A DNA stretch of 64,000 nucleotides from Candidatus Sphingomonas colombiensis (GTDB taxonomy: Bacteria; Pseudomonadota; Alphaproteobacteria; Sphingomonadales; Sphingomonadaceae), in assembly GCA_029202845.1 (NCBI GenBank), contig CP119315.1, forward strand, positions 441,501 to 505,500, read 5' to 3'. Each line of letters opens with the position of its first letter. The first letter of the stretch is position 1. The notes under the pieces were generated by a model that saw nothing but the letters and a program-made list of their open reading frames with translations, was not told where the DNA came from and made no database searches. A program made the translations under genes and the position numbers. Of the stretch, positions 34,275-42,540 are shown piece after piece.

Positions 34275-35309
34275 ATGACCGCCGACAATCCGCTGGGGCT
34301 GAACGGGTTTGAATTCGTCGAGTTCACCTCGCCCGATCCCGAGGCGATGGGGAAGCAGTTCGAACAACTCGGCTTCACCGCGACGCATCGTCATCCGACC
34401 AAGAACATCACGCGATATAAGCAGGGTCGCATCAACCTGATGCTCAACCGCGACGAGGCCGGACGCGTCGCCGCCTTCCGTGGCGAGCATGGCCCCTCCG
34501 CCAGCGCGATGGCGTTCCGCGTCGCCGATCCGGCGGTGGCGATGAAATGGGCGGTGGAACATGGCGCCAAGCCGACCGATGAGGATGACACGGTGATCCA
34601 GGGGATCGGCGGCAGCTACCTCTATTTCATCAAGGACGGCACCGATCTCTACGCCGATTGGGCAGAAATGCCCGGCTGGCGCGAGGCGGAGGCGAAGAAC
34701 AATGTCGGGCTCGATCTGCTCGATCACCTCACCCATAATGTCCGCCGCGGGCAGATGCGGGTGTGGAGCGAATTCTACCGCACGCTGTTCGCGTTCGAGG
34801 AGCAGAAGTATTTCGACATCAAGGGCAAGGCGACCGGGCTGTTCAGCCAGGCGATGATCGCCCCGGACAAGGCGATCCGCATTCCCTTGAACGAAAGCCA
34901 GGACGATAATTCGCAGATCGAGGAATTCATCCGCGAGTATCACGGCGAAGGTATCCAGCACCTCGCGCTGACCACCCCCGATATCTATGACACCGTGGAG
35001 CGGCTGCGCGCGCGCGGCGTGAACCTGCAGGACACGATCGAGACCTATTACGAGCTGGTCGACAAGCGCGTCCCCGGCCACGGCGAGGATCTCGAGCGGC
35101 TCCGCAAAAACCGCATCCTGATCGACGGCAATGTCGGCGATGAGGGCATCCTGCTCCAGATCTTCACCGAGAATATGTTCGGGCCGATCTTCTTCGAGAT
35201 CATCCAGCGCAAGGGCAATGAGGGCTTCGGCAACGGCAACTTCCAGGCGCTGTTCGAAAGCATCGAGCTGGATCAGATCCGGCGGGGAGTCATTAAAGTC
35301 GACGCCTGA
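34275..35309 (+). CDS. hppD: 4-Hydroxyphenylpyruvate dioxygenase
   Basis: 344 residues. There are two vicinal-oxygen-chelate domains. The C-terminal one binds Fe(II) through DHLTHNV (first histidine), IQHLALTTPDIY (second) and the glutamate in FFEIIQRKGNEGFG. The terminal segment NEGFGNGNFQALFESIE is diagnostic. It converts 4-hydroxyphenylpyruvate to homogentisate in tyrosine breakdown; homogentisate can also go to pyomelanin. GGAAG precedes the ATG. Two tetraloop hairpins separate it from hmgA. Confidence 0.96.
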   Translation: MTADNPLGLNGFEFVEFTSPDPEAMGKQFEQLGFTATHRHPTKNITRYKQGRINLMLNRDEAGRVAAFRGEHGPSASAMAFRVADPAVAMKWAVEHGAKPTDEDDTVIQGIGGSYLYFIKDGTDLYADWAEMPGWREAEAKNNVGLDLLDHLTHNVRRGQMRVWSEFYRTLFAFEEQKYFDIKGKATGLFSQAMIAPDKAIRIPLNESQDDNSQIEEFIREYHGEGIQHLALTTPDIYDTVERLRARGVNLQDTIETYYELVDKRVPGHGEDLERLRKNRILIDGNVGDEGILLQIFTENMFGPIFFEIIQRKGNEGFGNGNFQALFESIELDQIRRGVIKVDA

Positions 35310-35317
35310 TCGATGAC

Positions 35318-35359
35318 GGAAGCGCGAGCTTCCGCCGAGATGCGGCGCGAATGCGCCGC
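35318..35359. repeat. Two tandem hairpins between hppD and hmgA
   Basis: GGAAGC-GCGA-GCTTCC (35318-35333) has a GNRA tetraloop. GCGGCGC-GAAT-GCGCCGC (35342-35359) is a second perfect stem. Neither is followed by a T-run. They probably protect or process the shared transcript. Confidence 0.55.
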
Positions 35360-35444
35360 CGTCGACCGACTGGCACGGCGAGCCGGGCCTCGGGCACGGC
35401 TTCGCCGGGTCCGACGTCCGGCGGTTTGAGAAAGAAGGCAGAGG

Positions 35445-36758
35445 ATGAACGACCAGTCCCGCATCGACGCGCAGGCGGCATCCACCGCCTATGTCCCCGG
35501 CTTCGGCAATCACATGTCGACCGAGGCAGTTCCCGGCGCGCTCCCGATCGGCCGGAATTCGCCGCAGAAACCACCGTTCGGGCTGTACGCCGAGCAGCTT
35601 TCCGGCACCGCCTTCACCGCGCCGCGCCATGAAAACCGCCGCTCATGGCTCTATCGACTGCGCCCATCCGCCGAACACCCGCCGTTCGTCCGCTATGACG
35701 GCGCGCCGCGCTTCTCGCCCGCGACGGTGGCCGGGCCGCTCGCCCCGAACCGGCTGCGCTGGGATCCGATCGCCGCTTCCTCCGCCGGCACCGACCTGAT
35801 CGACGGGATGACGACGATGCTCGCCAACGGCGATCCCGCGCATCTGGAGGGCGTCGCGCTGCATCTATACGCCACCGACCACGACATGACGCACCGCGTG
35901 TTCGTCAACGCCGACGGCGAGATGCTGTTCGTGCCACAGGAGGGGCGGCTGGAGCTGCTGACCGAACTCGGCCGCATCGAGGTTTCGCCCGGCCAGATCG
36001 CGCTCGTCCCGCGCGGCGTGCGGTTCCGCGCGATACTGCCGGATGGCGCGGCGCGCGGTTATGTCTGCGAGAATTACGGCAACCTGTTCCGCCTGCCCGA
36101 TCTGGGCCCGATCGGCGCCAACGGCCTCGCCAATCCACGCGATTTCGAAACGCCGGTGGCATGGTTCGAGGATCGCGACGAGCGAATAGAGGTCGTCCAG
36201 AAATATCTCGGCCATTTGTGGCGAACCGAGCTGCACCATTCGCCGCTCGACGTGGTGGCGTGGCACGGCAATCTCGCGCCGTGGCGCTATGATCTTGCGC
36301 GGTTCAACACGATCAACACGGTCAGCTTCGACCATCCCGATCCGTCGATCTTCACCGTGCTCACCTCGCCGAGCGATGTCACCGGGCGCGCCAATGCCGA
36401 TTTCGTGATCTTCCCACCGCGATGGATGGTCGCGGAGGACACGTTCCGCCCACCGTGGTTCCACCGCAATGTGATGTCGGAAGCGATGGGATTGATCACC
36501 GGCGCCTATGACGCGAAGGCGGAAGGGTTCAGCCCCGGCGGCCTCTCGCTCCACAACATGCTGTCGGGACATGGGCCGGACAAAGCGACATGGGAGGCCG
36601 CGTCGAACGCCGCTCTGCAACCGCACAGAATCGGCGGCACGATGGCGTTCATGCTCGAGAGCTGCTGGCCGTATCGCCCGACCGATTTCGCGCAGGCCCA
36701 CGCCCAGCCCGATTACGACGAATGCTGGGCCGATTTTCCCAAGGCGACATTGCCCTGA
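35445..36758 (+). CDS. hmgA: Homogentisate 1,2-dioxygenase
   Basis: 437 residues of the HmgA cupin-like fold. Clear family stretches are YVPGFGNHMSTEA at the start, QKPPFGLYAEQLSGTAFT, then FVPQEGRLE and GRIEVSPGQIALVPRG. The iron site is in PPRWMVAEDTFRPPWFHRNVMSE (His and Glu ligands) and a following HNMLSGHGPD. It opens the homogentisate ring to maleylacetoacetate. Loss would give pyomelanin. The isomerase (maiA) is not in the window; a fumarylacetoacetase-family gene is at 53.3 kb. Confidence 0.96.
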   Translation: MNDQSRIDAQAASTAYVPGFGNHMSTEAVPGALPIGRNSPQKPPFGLYAEQLSGTAFTAPRHENRRSWLYRLRPSAEHPPFVRYDGAPRFSPATVAGPLAPNRLRWDPIAASSAGTDLIDGMTTMLANGDPAHLEGVALHLYATDHDMTHRVFVNADGEMLFVPQEGRLELLTELGRIEVSPGQIALVPRGVRFRAILPDGAARGYVCENYGNLFRLPDLGPIGANGLANPRDFETPVAWFEDRDERIEVVQKYLGHLWRTELHHSPLDVVAWHGNLAPWRYDLARFNTINTVSFDHPDPSIFTVLTSPSDVTGRANADFVIFPPRWMVAEDTFRPPWFHRNVMSEAMGLITGAYDAKAEGFSPGGLSLHNMLSGHGPDKATWEAASNAALQPHRIGGTMAFMLESCWPYRPTDFAQAHAQPDYDECWADFPKATLP

Positions 36759-37105
36759 CCGAGCGGCTCACCACCACCCCGCCCGGCATCGCGCTCGGCC
36801 CGCTCGACCAGATCGCCGACGGCGCGGCGCGAAACTTCGTGATCGAGATGCGCGCCGGGCGTTTCCACGGCTTCGTCGTGCGACGCGGCGCGGAAGCGTT
36901 CGGCTATGTCGATCGCTGCCCGCACATGGGATTGCCGCTGGCGCAGACCCTCGACGACTATGTCGCGGGCGGGATGATCGCGTGCAGTTGGCACGGCGCC
37001 GTGTTCGATATCACAAGCGGCAAATGCCTCGGCGGTCCGTGCCCTGGCACCGCACTAACCCCTTGGCCCGTCGTAATACGGGACGAAACGATCCTCACCG
37101 CCTGA
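36722..37105 (+). CDS. Rieske [2Fe-2S] ferredoxin-like protein
   Basis: 127 residues from the ATG at 36722, which overlaps the hmgA end; a CTG at 36755, spaced from AAGG and overlapping the hmgA stop, is another possible start. The Rieske cluster ligands are in DRCPHMGLPL and CSWHGAVFD (C-x-H and C-x-x-H), followed by CLGGPCPGTAL. Stand-alone Rieske proteins deliver electrons to oxygenases. Overlap with hmgA suggests a role linked to aromatic breakdown, though neither hppD nor hmgA is known to need such a partner. Confidence 0.8.
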   Translation: MLGRFSQGDIALTERLTTTPPGIALGPLDQIADGAARNFVIEMRAGRFHGFVVRRGAEAFGYVDRCPHMGLPLAQTLDDYVAGGMIACSWHGAVFDITSGKCLGGPCPGTALTPWPVVIRDETILTA

Positions 37106-37170
37106 GCCTTTATGTTGCGATTTCGTGACAGACAAGGCATCCTGCCCCGTTGCTAGGAGGCACAGGCAAG

Positions 37171-38073
37171 ATGGCGAAGGTTTCCGCCAACGGTATCGAG
37201 ATCGCATATGACGAGTTCGGCGCGAAGGATGCGCCGGCTGTGTTGATGATCATGGGGCTCGGCGCGCAACTCCTGCGTTGGCCGATGAATCTCGTCGAGA
37301 CGTTGGTCGAGCGCGGCTATCGCGTGATCCGCTATGACAATCGCGATGTCGGCCTTTCCTCCAAATGCAACGAAGGCGGTACCCCCAGCCTCGCGCTGAT
37401 GGCGGTTTGGCGAGCGCTACGCCGTCCGGTCCGCGCGCCCTATACGCTTACCGATATGGCGGATGACGCTGCCGGTCTGCTCGACGCATTGGGAATCGAG
37501 AAGGCACATATCATGGGCGCTTCGATGGGCGGGATGATCGGCCAGCTATTCGCTGCGCGTTGGCCGGAACGCACCTTGTCGCTCACCTCGATCATGTCCT
37601 CCACCGGCAACCCCGCGCTGCCCGGCGCGTCGCTACAGGCGATGAGCATCCTGCTGCGCCGCCCGCGCGGCGGCGATGTGAACGCGATCGTCGCGCATGG
37701 CGTGAAAGCGTCGAAGGTGGTCGGCGCGCACTTCCAGGAGGACGCCACGCTGATGGCCGAGCGCTATCACGAAGAGGTGGCGCGTAATCACGAGCCCGCC
37801 GGCTTCATCCGCCAGATGGCCGCAATCCTTGCGGATGGCGACCGGCGCGAGCGGCTGAAGGCGATCACCGCTCCCACCGTCGTCGTCCATGGAGTGAACG
37901 ACCCGCTGGTACCGATCGATGGCGGGCGCGATACCGCAGCCAGCATCCCCGGTGCGCGTCTGGTGGAGATCCCCGGCATGGGCCATACGCTGCCACCTGA
38001 GGTAATCCCGACCGTGGTGCAGGCATTCGAGAGCGTCGCCCGCCCGGTAACCCGGCTAGCCCGCGCGGCCTGA
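37171..38073 (+). CDS. Alpha/beta hydrolase
   Basis: 300 residues, ATG behind TAGGAGG. The fold is marked by MIMGLGAQLLRWP (oxyanion region), YDNRDVGLSS, the nucleophile elbow GASMGGM with its serine near 117, HGVNDPLVP supplying the aspartate and GMGHTLPP the histidine. This subgroup is often annotated as hydrolase of the aclacinomycin-methylesterase type. Substrate unknown. It follows the Rieske gene on the same strand, 65 bases away. Confidence 0.85.
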   Translation: MAKVSANGIEIAYDEFGAKDAPAVLMIMGLGAQLLRWPMNLVETLVERGYRVIRYDNRDVGLSSKCNEGGTPSLALMAVWRALRRPVRAPYTLTDMADDAAGLLDALGIEKAHIMGASMGGMIGQLFAARWPERTLSLTSIMSSTGNPALPGASLQAMSILLRRPRGGDVNAIVAHGVKASKVVGAHFQEDATLMAERYHEEVARNHEPAGFIRQMAAILADGDRRERLKAITAPTVVVHGVNDPLVPIDGGRDTAASIPGARLVEIPGMGHTLPPEVIPTVVQAFESVARPVTRLARAA

Positions 38074-38087
38074 AGCGCACGAGCGGG

Positions 38088-38131
38088 TTAGAGCAAGCCG
38101 CGTGATTCTTAGTTCACCCGGCTCGCCCTAA
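38088..38131. repeat. Palindromic intergenic repeat
   Basis: TTAGAGCAAGCCG (38088-38100) is the imperfect complement of CGGCTCGCCCTAA (38119-38131), with 18 A/T-rich bases between. It shares the TTAGAGC end with the longer element at 7759 but not its interior. It lies between two convergent genes. Confidence 0.6.
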
Positions 38132-38195
38132 CTATCGATGGCCGCCTCGTTTTGCGGAAAAACGGTTCCAACTTTCCCGCGCGCCGCCCCGGCGC

Positions 38196-39182
38196 TCAGA
38201 GCCGCACGAGCATTTTGCCCATGTTGCCGCCGGTGAAGAGGCCGCGAAACGCCGCCGGCATCGCCTCGATTCCGTCATGGATCGTCTCGTGGCGCTGGAG
38301 CTTTCCCTCCTTCAGCAACGCACCCATGTCGCGATAGAATTCGCCGACGCGATCGATGAAGTCGCTGACGATAAAGCCCCGGATATTGATCCGCGCGCCG
38401 ATCACCTTGGCGAGATAGCGCAGTTCCTGCGGCTTTCCGTCGTTATAGATGTCGATCATGCCGCAGATCGCGAAGCGCGCGTGCATTCGCGCGGCGAGCA
38501 GCGCCGCATCGAGATGCTCACCGCCAACATTGTCGAAATAAACGTCGATCCCCTCCGGTGCGGCTTCCATCAGCCCGCGCGTGACCGAGCCGGCCTTGTA
38601 GTCGACCACATGATCCGCGCCGATAGCTTTCACCCAAGCGCATTTGTCAGCACCGCCGGCCGATCCAATCACGGTCATGCCCTTTGCCTTGGCGACCTGC
38701 ACCACCGTCGAGCCAACCGCGCCCGCCGCTGCCGAAACGAACACCACATCGCCCGGCTGCGCCGACGCGATCGCCAGCAATCCGAAATAGGCCGTGATCC
38801 CCGGCATGCCGAGTTGCCCCAGATAGGCCTGGTCGTCCACGCCGAGATCCGGCAACCGCTGCGCTTCGCCCGCGTTCAGCACCGCTTCCTCGCGCCAGCC
38901 CAGCATATGCTGCACCTTCGCCCCGATCGGCAGATCAGCGTTCCTGCTTTCAACCACCTCACCGATTGCGCCGCCCTGCATTGGCTCACCGAGCGCGAAT
39001 GGCGGGACATAGCTTTTCACATCGTTCATCCGCCCGCGCATATAGGGGTCGACCGACAACCAGCGGTTGGCGACGCGGACCTGCCCCTCACCAAGCGGCG
39101 CGGACGGCAGATCGATCAAGGCGAAATTACCGTCGTCCGGCATTCCGGTCGGGCGCGATTTCAGGCTCCAGGCACGCGACAT
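38196..39182 (-). CDS. NADP-dependent medium-chain reductase (leukotriene B4/curcumin reductase type)
   Basis: 328 residues. The sequence follows the zinc-free MDR subgroup of CurA and prostaglandin reductase: RWLSVDPYMRGRM near 41, QGGAIGEVVES near 68, LGMPGITAYFGLL near 124, then the NADP-binding VSAAAGAVGSTVVQVAKAKG and DVYFDNVGGEHLDA. It reduces activated C=C bonds of enals and enones. It stands alone, convergent with the alpha/beta hydrolase. Confidence 0.92.
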   Translation of the reverse strand: MSRAWSLKSRPTGMPDDGNFALIDLPSAPLGEGQVRVANRWLSVDPYMRGRMNDVKSYVPPFALGEPMQGGAIGEVVESRNADLPIGAKVQHMLGWREEAVLNAGEAQRLPDLGVDDQAYLGQLGMPGITAYFGLLAIASAQPGDVVFVSAAAGAVGSTVVQVAKAKGMTVIGSAGGADKCAWVKAIGADHVVDYKAGSVTRGLMEAAPEGIDVYFDNVGGEHLDAALLAARMHARFAICGMIDIYNDGKPQELRYLAKVIGARINIRGFIVSDFIDRVGEFYRDMGALLKEGKLQRHETIHDGIEAMPAAFRGLFTGGNMGKMLVRL

Positions 39183-39303
39183 CGCTCTTATCCTCTCTCG
39201 CTGAATTTGAGCATTCGGTATGGCCCATGCAGCGATAAAGACAAGGGCCGAGCGTCACCGCCCGGCCCTGTTCCGTCCCTCACCATCGTCAGGCAGCTAG
39301 TGT

Positions 39304-40239
39304 TCAGCCGGAGAAGGATCCATCGTTGCCCGGTCGATCCCACCTCTTACCGCGCCCGCCGCCACGATCATCATCGCCGAACAACGCCTGATTACGCTCT
39401 TCGTCACGCCAATGCTGTTTCGCGTCGTCCGCAGTCTTGATTAGCGTCACCTGCGCGTCCACCCGAGCGATCCAGCCAGATGGGATCGAATGATGCCGGC
39501 CACCGGCGTCGGCATCGCTCTTCGTCAGCAGGATGCGATCGCCACGCACCTTGTCGACCGTGCCGACATGCGCGCCATCGGCGCCAACGACGTCCATATG
39601 CTCCTCAACCCGGCTCAACGAGTCGCGTTGCGTCTGGCGATTGGTCCGCCAATTGACGAACTCCTGCTCGAACTTCGCCCGATGCTCCCGGCGAAATTCC
39701 TCATAATCGCGGTCGAGCGCGGCAATTTGCGCGTTGCGCCAATCGCCATAATGCGCGTCATTGTGGCTTGGGGGTGTCCCGCCGAAACGTTCGTCAGCCC
39801 ACATATCCGCCTGCCGACGACGTTCCGCCTGCTCGTCACCGAACCACGAACGCACCTCATCCCCGGCACGCGCGAGGAATCCTCGATCGGGATAATCGCC
39901 GTCCTGCGCCGAGCGCGCGTAACGGATGCCGCGATCGCGATGTCTGCTGGCATGGCGATCGTCATCGTCCCAATCGCGGCGGCTACCGACATCCTCAAAT
40001 CGGCGCCCGCCCGACGCATAGCTGCCATGATATTCGGGCGGGGGTTCATCCGGTCCATAACGCTCGCCCTCGAACCTGCCGCGATCGGTGCCCGCCATCC
40101 CCGCCGCGAGATATTCGCGCGCGCTGGAATAGCTGTAATCGCGTCCAGATCCATAATCGCGACCATAATTCGACGGATCGCCACGGCGCGGATTGCGATC
40201 GTATCTCATCGCTTTCTCGCCAAAAAATTCGTAGCTCAT
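39304..40239 (-). CDS. DUF2171 stress-type protein with long charged N-terminal region
   Basis: 311 residues from the ATG at 40239 (GGAGGG seven bases upstream). Residues 1-180 are low-complexity and rich in Y, G, R and D (SNYGRDYGSGRDYSYSS), probably disordered. Residues ~215-290 are the DUF2171 barrel, EEHMDVVGADGAHVGTVDKV, ending in GWIARVDAQVTL, similar to PRC-barrel stress proteins. The start region is duplicated: GAAAGCGATGAG occurs twice, 30 bases apart, giving a second possible start at 40209. A near-match EcfG promoter lies upstream. Confidence 0.75.
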   Translation of the reverse strand: MSYEFFGEKAMRYDRNPRRGDPSNYGRDYGSGRDYSYSSAREYLAAGMAGTDRGRFEGERYGPDEPPPEYHGSYASGGRRFEDVGSRRDWDDDDRHASRHRDRGIRYARSAQDGDYPDRGFLARAGDEVRSWFGDEQAERRRQADMWADERFGGTPPSHNDAHYGDWRNAQIAALDRDYEEFRREHRAKFEQEFVNWRTNRQTQRDSLSRVEEHMDVVGADGAHVGTVDKVRGDRILLTKSDADAGGRHHSIPSGWIARVDAQVTLIKTADDAKQHWRDEERNQALFGDDDRGGGRGKRWDRPGNDGSFSG

Positions 40240-40318
40240 CGCTTTCCCTCCAAGGAAAAAATGCGTTGTTGCCACGGTCCCCGCTCACATTGCGGCGGGC
40301 GGGCATCGCTACGGGAAA

Positions 40319-40344
40319 AATGCGCCGGAAACCGTTATTGTTCC
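40319..40344 (-). promoter_or_regulatory. EcfG-like promoter upstream of the DUF2171 gene (one mismatch)
   Basis: On the minus strand GGAAC (40344-40340), 17 bases, CATT (40322-40319). The alphaproteobacterial general stress consensus is GGAAC-N16/17-CGTT. The gene starts ~70 bases downstream. Mismatch and length make this tentative. Confidence 0.4.
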
Positions 40345-40492
40345 GACTGTTACACTTGCGTATCGGATGGCGATCGCGCCTCGAACACGCCTTGCCGCAG
40401 GTAAAGTTTGAACCTGTCGAACGAGAGGCGTTGCATCGCCCTGAAAGAGGCCGCTAAGGGCGTCGCTCCCGGCCGATGTCCGGGTACCGGGC

Positions 40493-40568
40493 GGGGCCGT
40501 AGCTCAGATGGGAGAGCGCTGCAATCGCACTGCAGAGGTCAGGGGTTCGATTCCCCTCGGCTCCACCA
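40493..40568 (+). tRNA. tRNA-Ala (anticodon CGC)
   Basis: A full cloverleaf: acceptor GGGGCCG pairs CGGCTCC (one G-T), D arm AGCTCAGATGGGAGAGC, anticodon stem CTGCA/TGCAG with loop ATCGCAC (CGC), T arm AGGGG-TTCGATT-CCCCT, and encoded CCA. Confidence 0.97.
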
Positions 40569-40738
40569 CCCGCCGATCTTTCACCATCCTGTCCGGCGGG
40601 ATCACGCCAGCGCCTTTGGGTGCGAGCCGCGCGCAAAATCAATTCGCGCATTGACCATCCGCTCCAGCAGGTGATGATGCGATCCCGACGCAGAAGCGCG
40701 CGCCCGAACGGGCATGCAGAAAGGCAAGCGACCTCAAG

Positions 40739-41498
40739 ATGAGCGACAATGATCTCCCGGAAGCGATTCCCGCCTCGACCCTGGTGATTTTCCGTGCCGG
40801 CCCTGGCGCACCTGAATTGCTGATGGTGGAGCGTGCCAAGGCAATGGTGTTCGCCGGCGGTGCGATGGTGTTCCCGGGTGGTCGTGTGGATGCCGGCGAT
40901 CATGCGCTTGCCCTGCGCTTCGGTGGCGGCGAAGAAGTGGCCGCGCGCATTGCGGCGATCCGCGAGACAATCGAGGAGGCTGGGCTCCCTGTCGGGCTGA
41001 AAAAACCGCCTTTCGGTAGAAGCGCTGGAAGCGATGCGCCATGGCCTTCATGCCGGCAAATCGTTCGCGGAAGTGCTGGCGGATGCGGACACAGAGCTTG
41101 ATCTCGAACCACTCGTGCCATGGGCTCGCTGGCTTCCGGCCCACGCCCATATGCGGCGTTTCGATACGCGCTTCTACCTCACGGAGTTACCGGCCGACGC
41201 CCCCCGCGCGACGGTCGACGCGACCGAGAATGTTCGACTGGTTTGGGCGACGGCGCAATCGGTGCTGGACGACGCAGATGCCGGCAAGCTCGCAATCATT
41301 TTCCCTACCCGACGGAATCTAGAGCGGCTCGCGCAGTTCGGCAGCTTCGCCGAAGCGGCGGCGCATGCGCGCGATACCCCGGTACGCACCGTCACGCCCT
41401 GGACGGAAAAGCGCGATGGGGAACAGCATCTCTGCATTCCCGATGACGCCGGCTATCCGGTGACCTCCGAGCCGATAAGCGAGGCTATGCGCGGCTGA
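40739..41498 (+). CDS. NUDIX hydrolase, frame broken by one extra A at 41000-41005
   Basis: The first frame has a NUDIX start (STLVIFR, MVFPGGRVD) and a Nudix-box-like IAAIRETIEEAGLPV. The second frame carries the C-terminal part (LVPWARWLP, RRFDTRFYLTELP). The junction is a run of six A (41000-41005); with five, the frames fuse as KNRLSVEALEAMRHGLHAG to give 252 residues, normal for this NUDT19-like group. Homopolymer sequencing error is likely, true inactivation possible. The shift needed is +1, so the A-AAA-AAC heptamer here does not explain it as a -1 frameshift. Substrates of this group are probably CoA or nucleotide derivatives. Confidence 0.82.
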
Positions 41499-41516
41499 TA
41501 GCCGGCGCGCGCTCGA

Positions 41517-42068
41517 TCATTGCGGCAGCGCGCCCTCTTCCACCTTCTCCACCCAATGCGGGAAGAAGCTGGGCTGGCGTGACGACCACCCCGATGCAGT
41601 AGCGGCGGCTTCGCTGATCGACTGGAGTAGCTTGCGCCGCAATTCGGGATGGAGATGTGGCAGCGCGGCGGCGGCACAAAACGCGCCGGGGAGCCATGGC
41701 CGCACGTTCGCGCCGATCAGCCGCTCATAAAGGAAGCGATAGGCCGAGAAGGTCAGCAACCGCCCCTGCCCCAGATCGAAGGCCGTAACGGTGATAAGCG
41801 GCGCAAGAAACGGCTCGACGCGATCGAGCCCGCTGTCGTCGGGGATCAATGCGCGGATTTCGGGCAGTCGCTCATAATGATGAGCCTGCGCGCGGATGCT
41901 CGCCGCCTCAACCACGTCGCGTGACCAGCGCATCAGCGCGTCCTCGCGATCCAGCCCTATATCGAGCCCACGCCGGATATAGCGCTGCGTCGCCGCCGCG
42001 AACCCGGCAAACTCCTTCATTTCGGCCAGCGCCATCGCACCTTCCGCCGGCTTCATCCTGGCACTCAT
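41517..42068 (-). CDS. Hypothetical protein
   Basis: 183 residues, convergent with the NUDIX gene. No family recognised. It looks soluble and mostly helical, with YIRRGLDIGLDREDALMRWSRDV near 30 and SAYRFLYERLIGANVRPWLPG near 110. There is no signal peptide. Coding is supported by length, codon composition similar to neighbours and a position not shadowed by another gene. Function unknown. Confidence 0.65.
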   Translation of the reverse strand: MSARMKPAEGAMALAEMKEFAGFAAATQRYIRRGLDIGLDREDALMRWSRDVVEAASIRAQAHHYERLPEIRALIPDDSGLDRVEPFLAPLITVTAFDLGQGRLLTFSAYRFLYERLIGANVRPWLPGAFCAAAALPHLHPELRRKLLQSISEAAATASGWSSRQPSFFPHWVEKVEEGALPQ

Positions 42069-42254
42069 CGATCCACCTCGTCTCGTACCAATCGAGCCGG
42101 ATCATCATGCGCCAGGATGGTTAACTCTTCCCTTAACGCCGTGATGTCCGACGTTAATGAGTGAATCATGTCGTTTGCGCTGCGACAACAAGCGAGCGAC
42201 GAATCGAAGCGAATTGTTACTTTTGGATGTCAGGGTGCGCTTTTTCCGCAACAA

Positions 42255-42479
42255 TCACGCATCCTGCTGGCGCTCCGCCTCTGCGTTATAGCCTGATGAG
42301 GGCGCTGGATCGCTGCGGCGTCGCGGCTGCACGGTCGAAGGCGGATCGGATGCGTCCATCGATTCATCCAGCGCCTCGTCAAGCTTCGCCTGCCTGTCCG
42401 ATGGATTTTCCTTCAGTCGCCGGGCGATCGACTGGTCCTGTCCGGCATCCTGTCGGGGGTCGTGGCTTTCGGGGGGCAT
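42255..42479 (-). CDS. Small disordered protein with ASDPP motif, stress-promoter driven
   Basis: 74 residues, ATG behind AGGAGAG. It is highly charged and likely disordered. The core KLDEALDESMDASDPPSTV resembles a short motif (LDE..PASDPP) I recall from many small alphaproteobacterial proteins. A perfect EcfG promoter lies 28 bases upstream, so it should belong to the general stress regulon. Its function is unknown. The gene sits between mprF's stop and a gene-poor stretch. Confidence 0.75.
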   Translation of the reverse strand: MPPESHDPRQDAGQDQSIARRLKENPSDRQAKLDEALDESMDASDPPSTVQPRRRSDPAPSSGYNAEAERQQDA

Positions 42480-42506
42480 CGCTCTCTCCTAATCTATCGG
42501 GAAGGG

Positions 42507-42531
42507 AACGATGGAATAACCGTCGCGTTCC
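42507..42531 (-). promoter_or_regulatory. EcfG (general stress sigma factor) promoter
   Basis: On the minus strand GGAAC (42531-42527), 16 bases, CGTT (42510-42507): an exact match to the alphaproteobacterial GGAAC-N16-CGTT promoter. It precedes the 74-residue gene by a ~20-base leader that includes its AGGAGAG. Confidence 0.8.
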
Positions 42532-42540
42532 TGCCCGCGC

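Noticed and set aside
41000..41006. A-AAA-AAC heptamer in the NUDIX gene as a programmed -1 frameshift site
   Set aside because: The two halves are joined by a +1 change, not -1, so the slippery heptamer does not explain them.
42121..42138. TTAA-N8-TTAAC resembling a CtrA site near 42.1 kb
   Set aside because: CtrA sites need seven bases between the half-sites; here there are eight, and it is not placed before a clear gene start.
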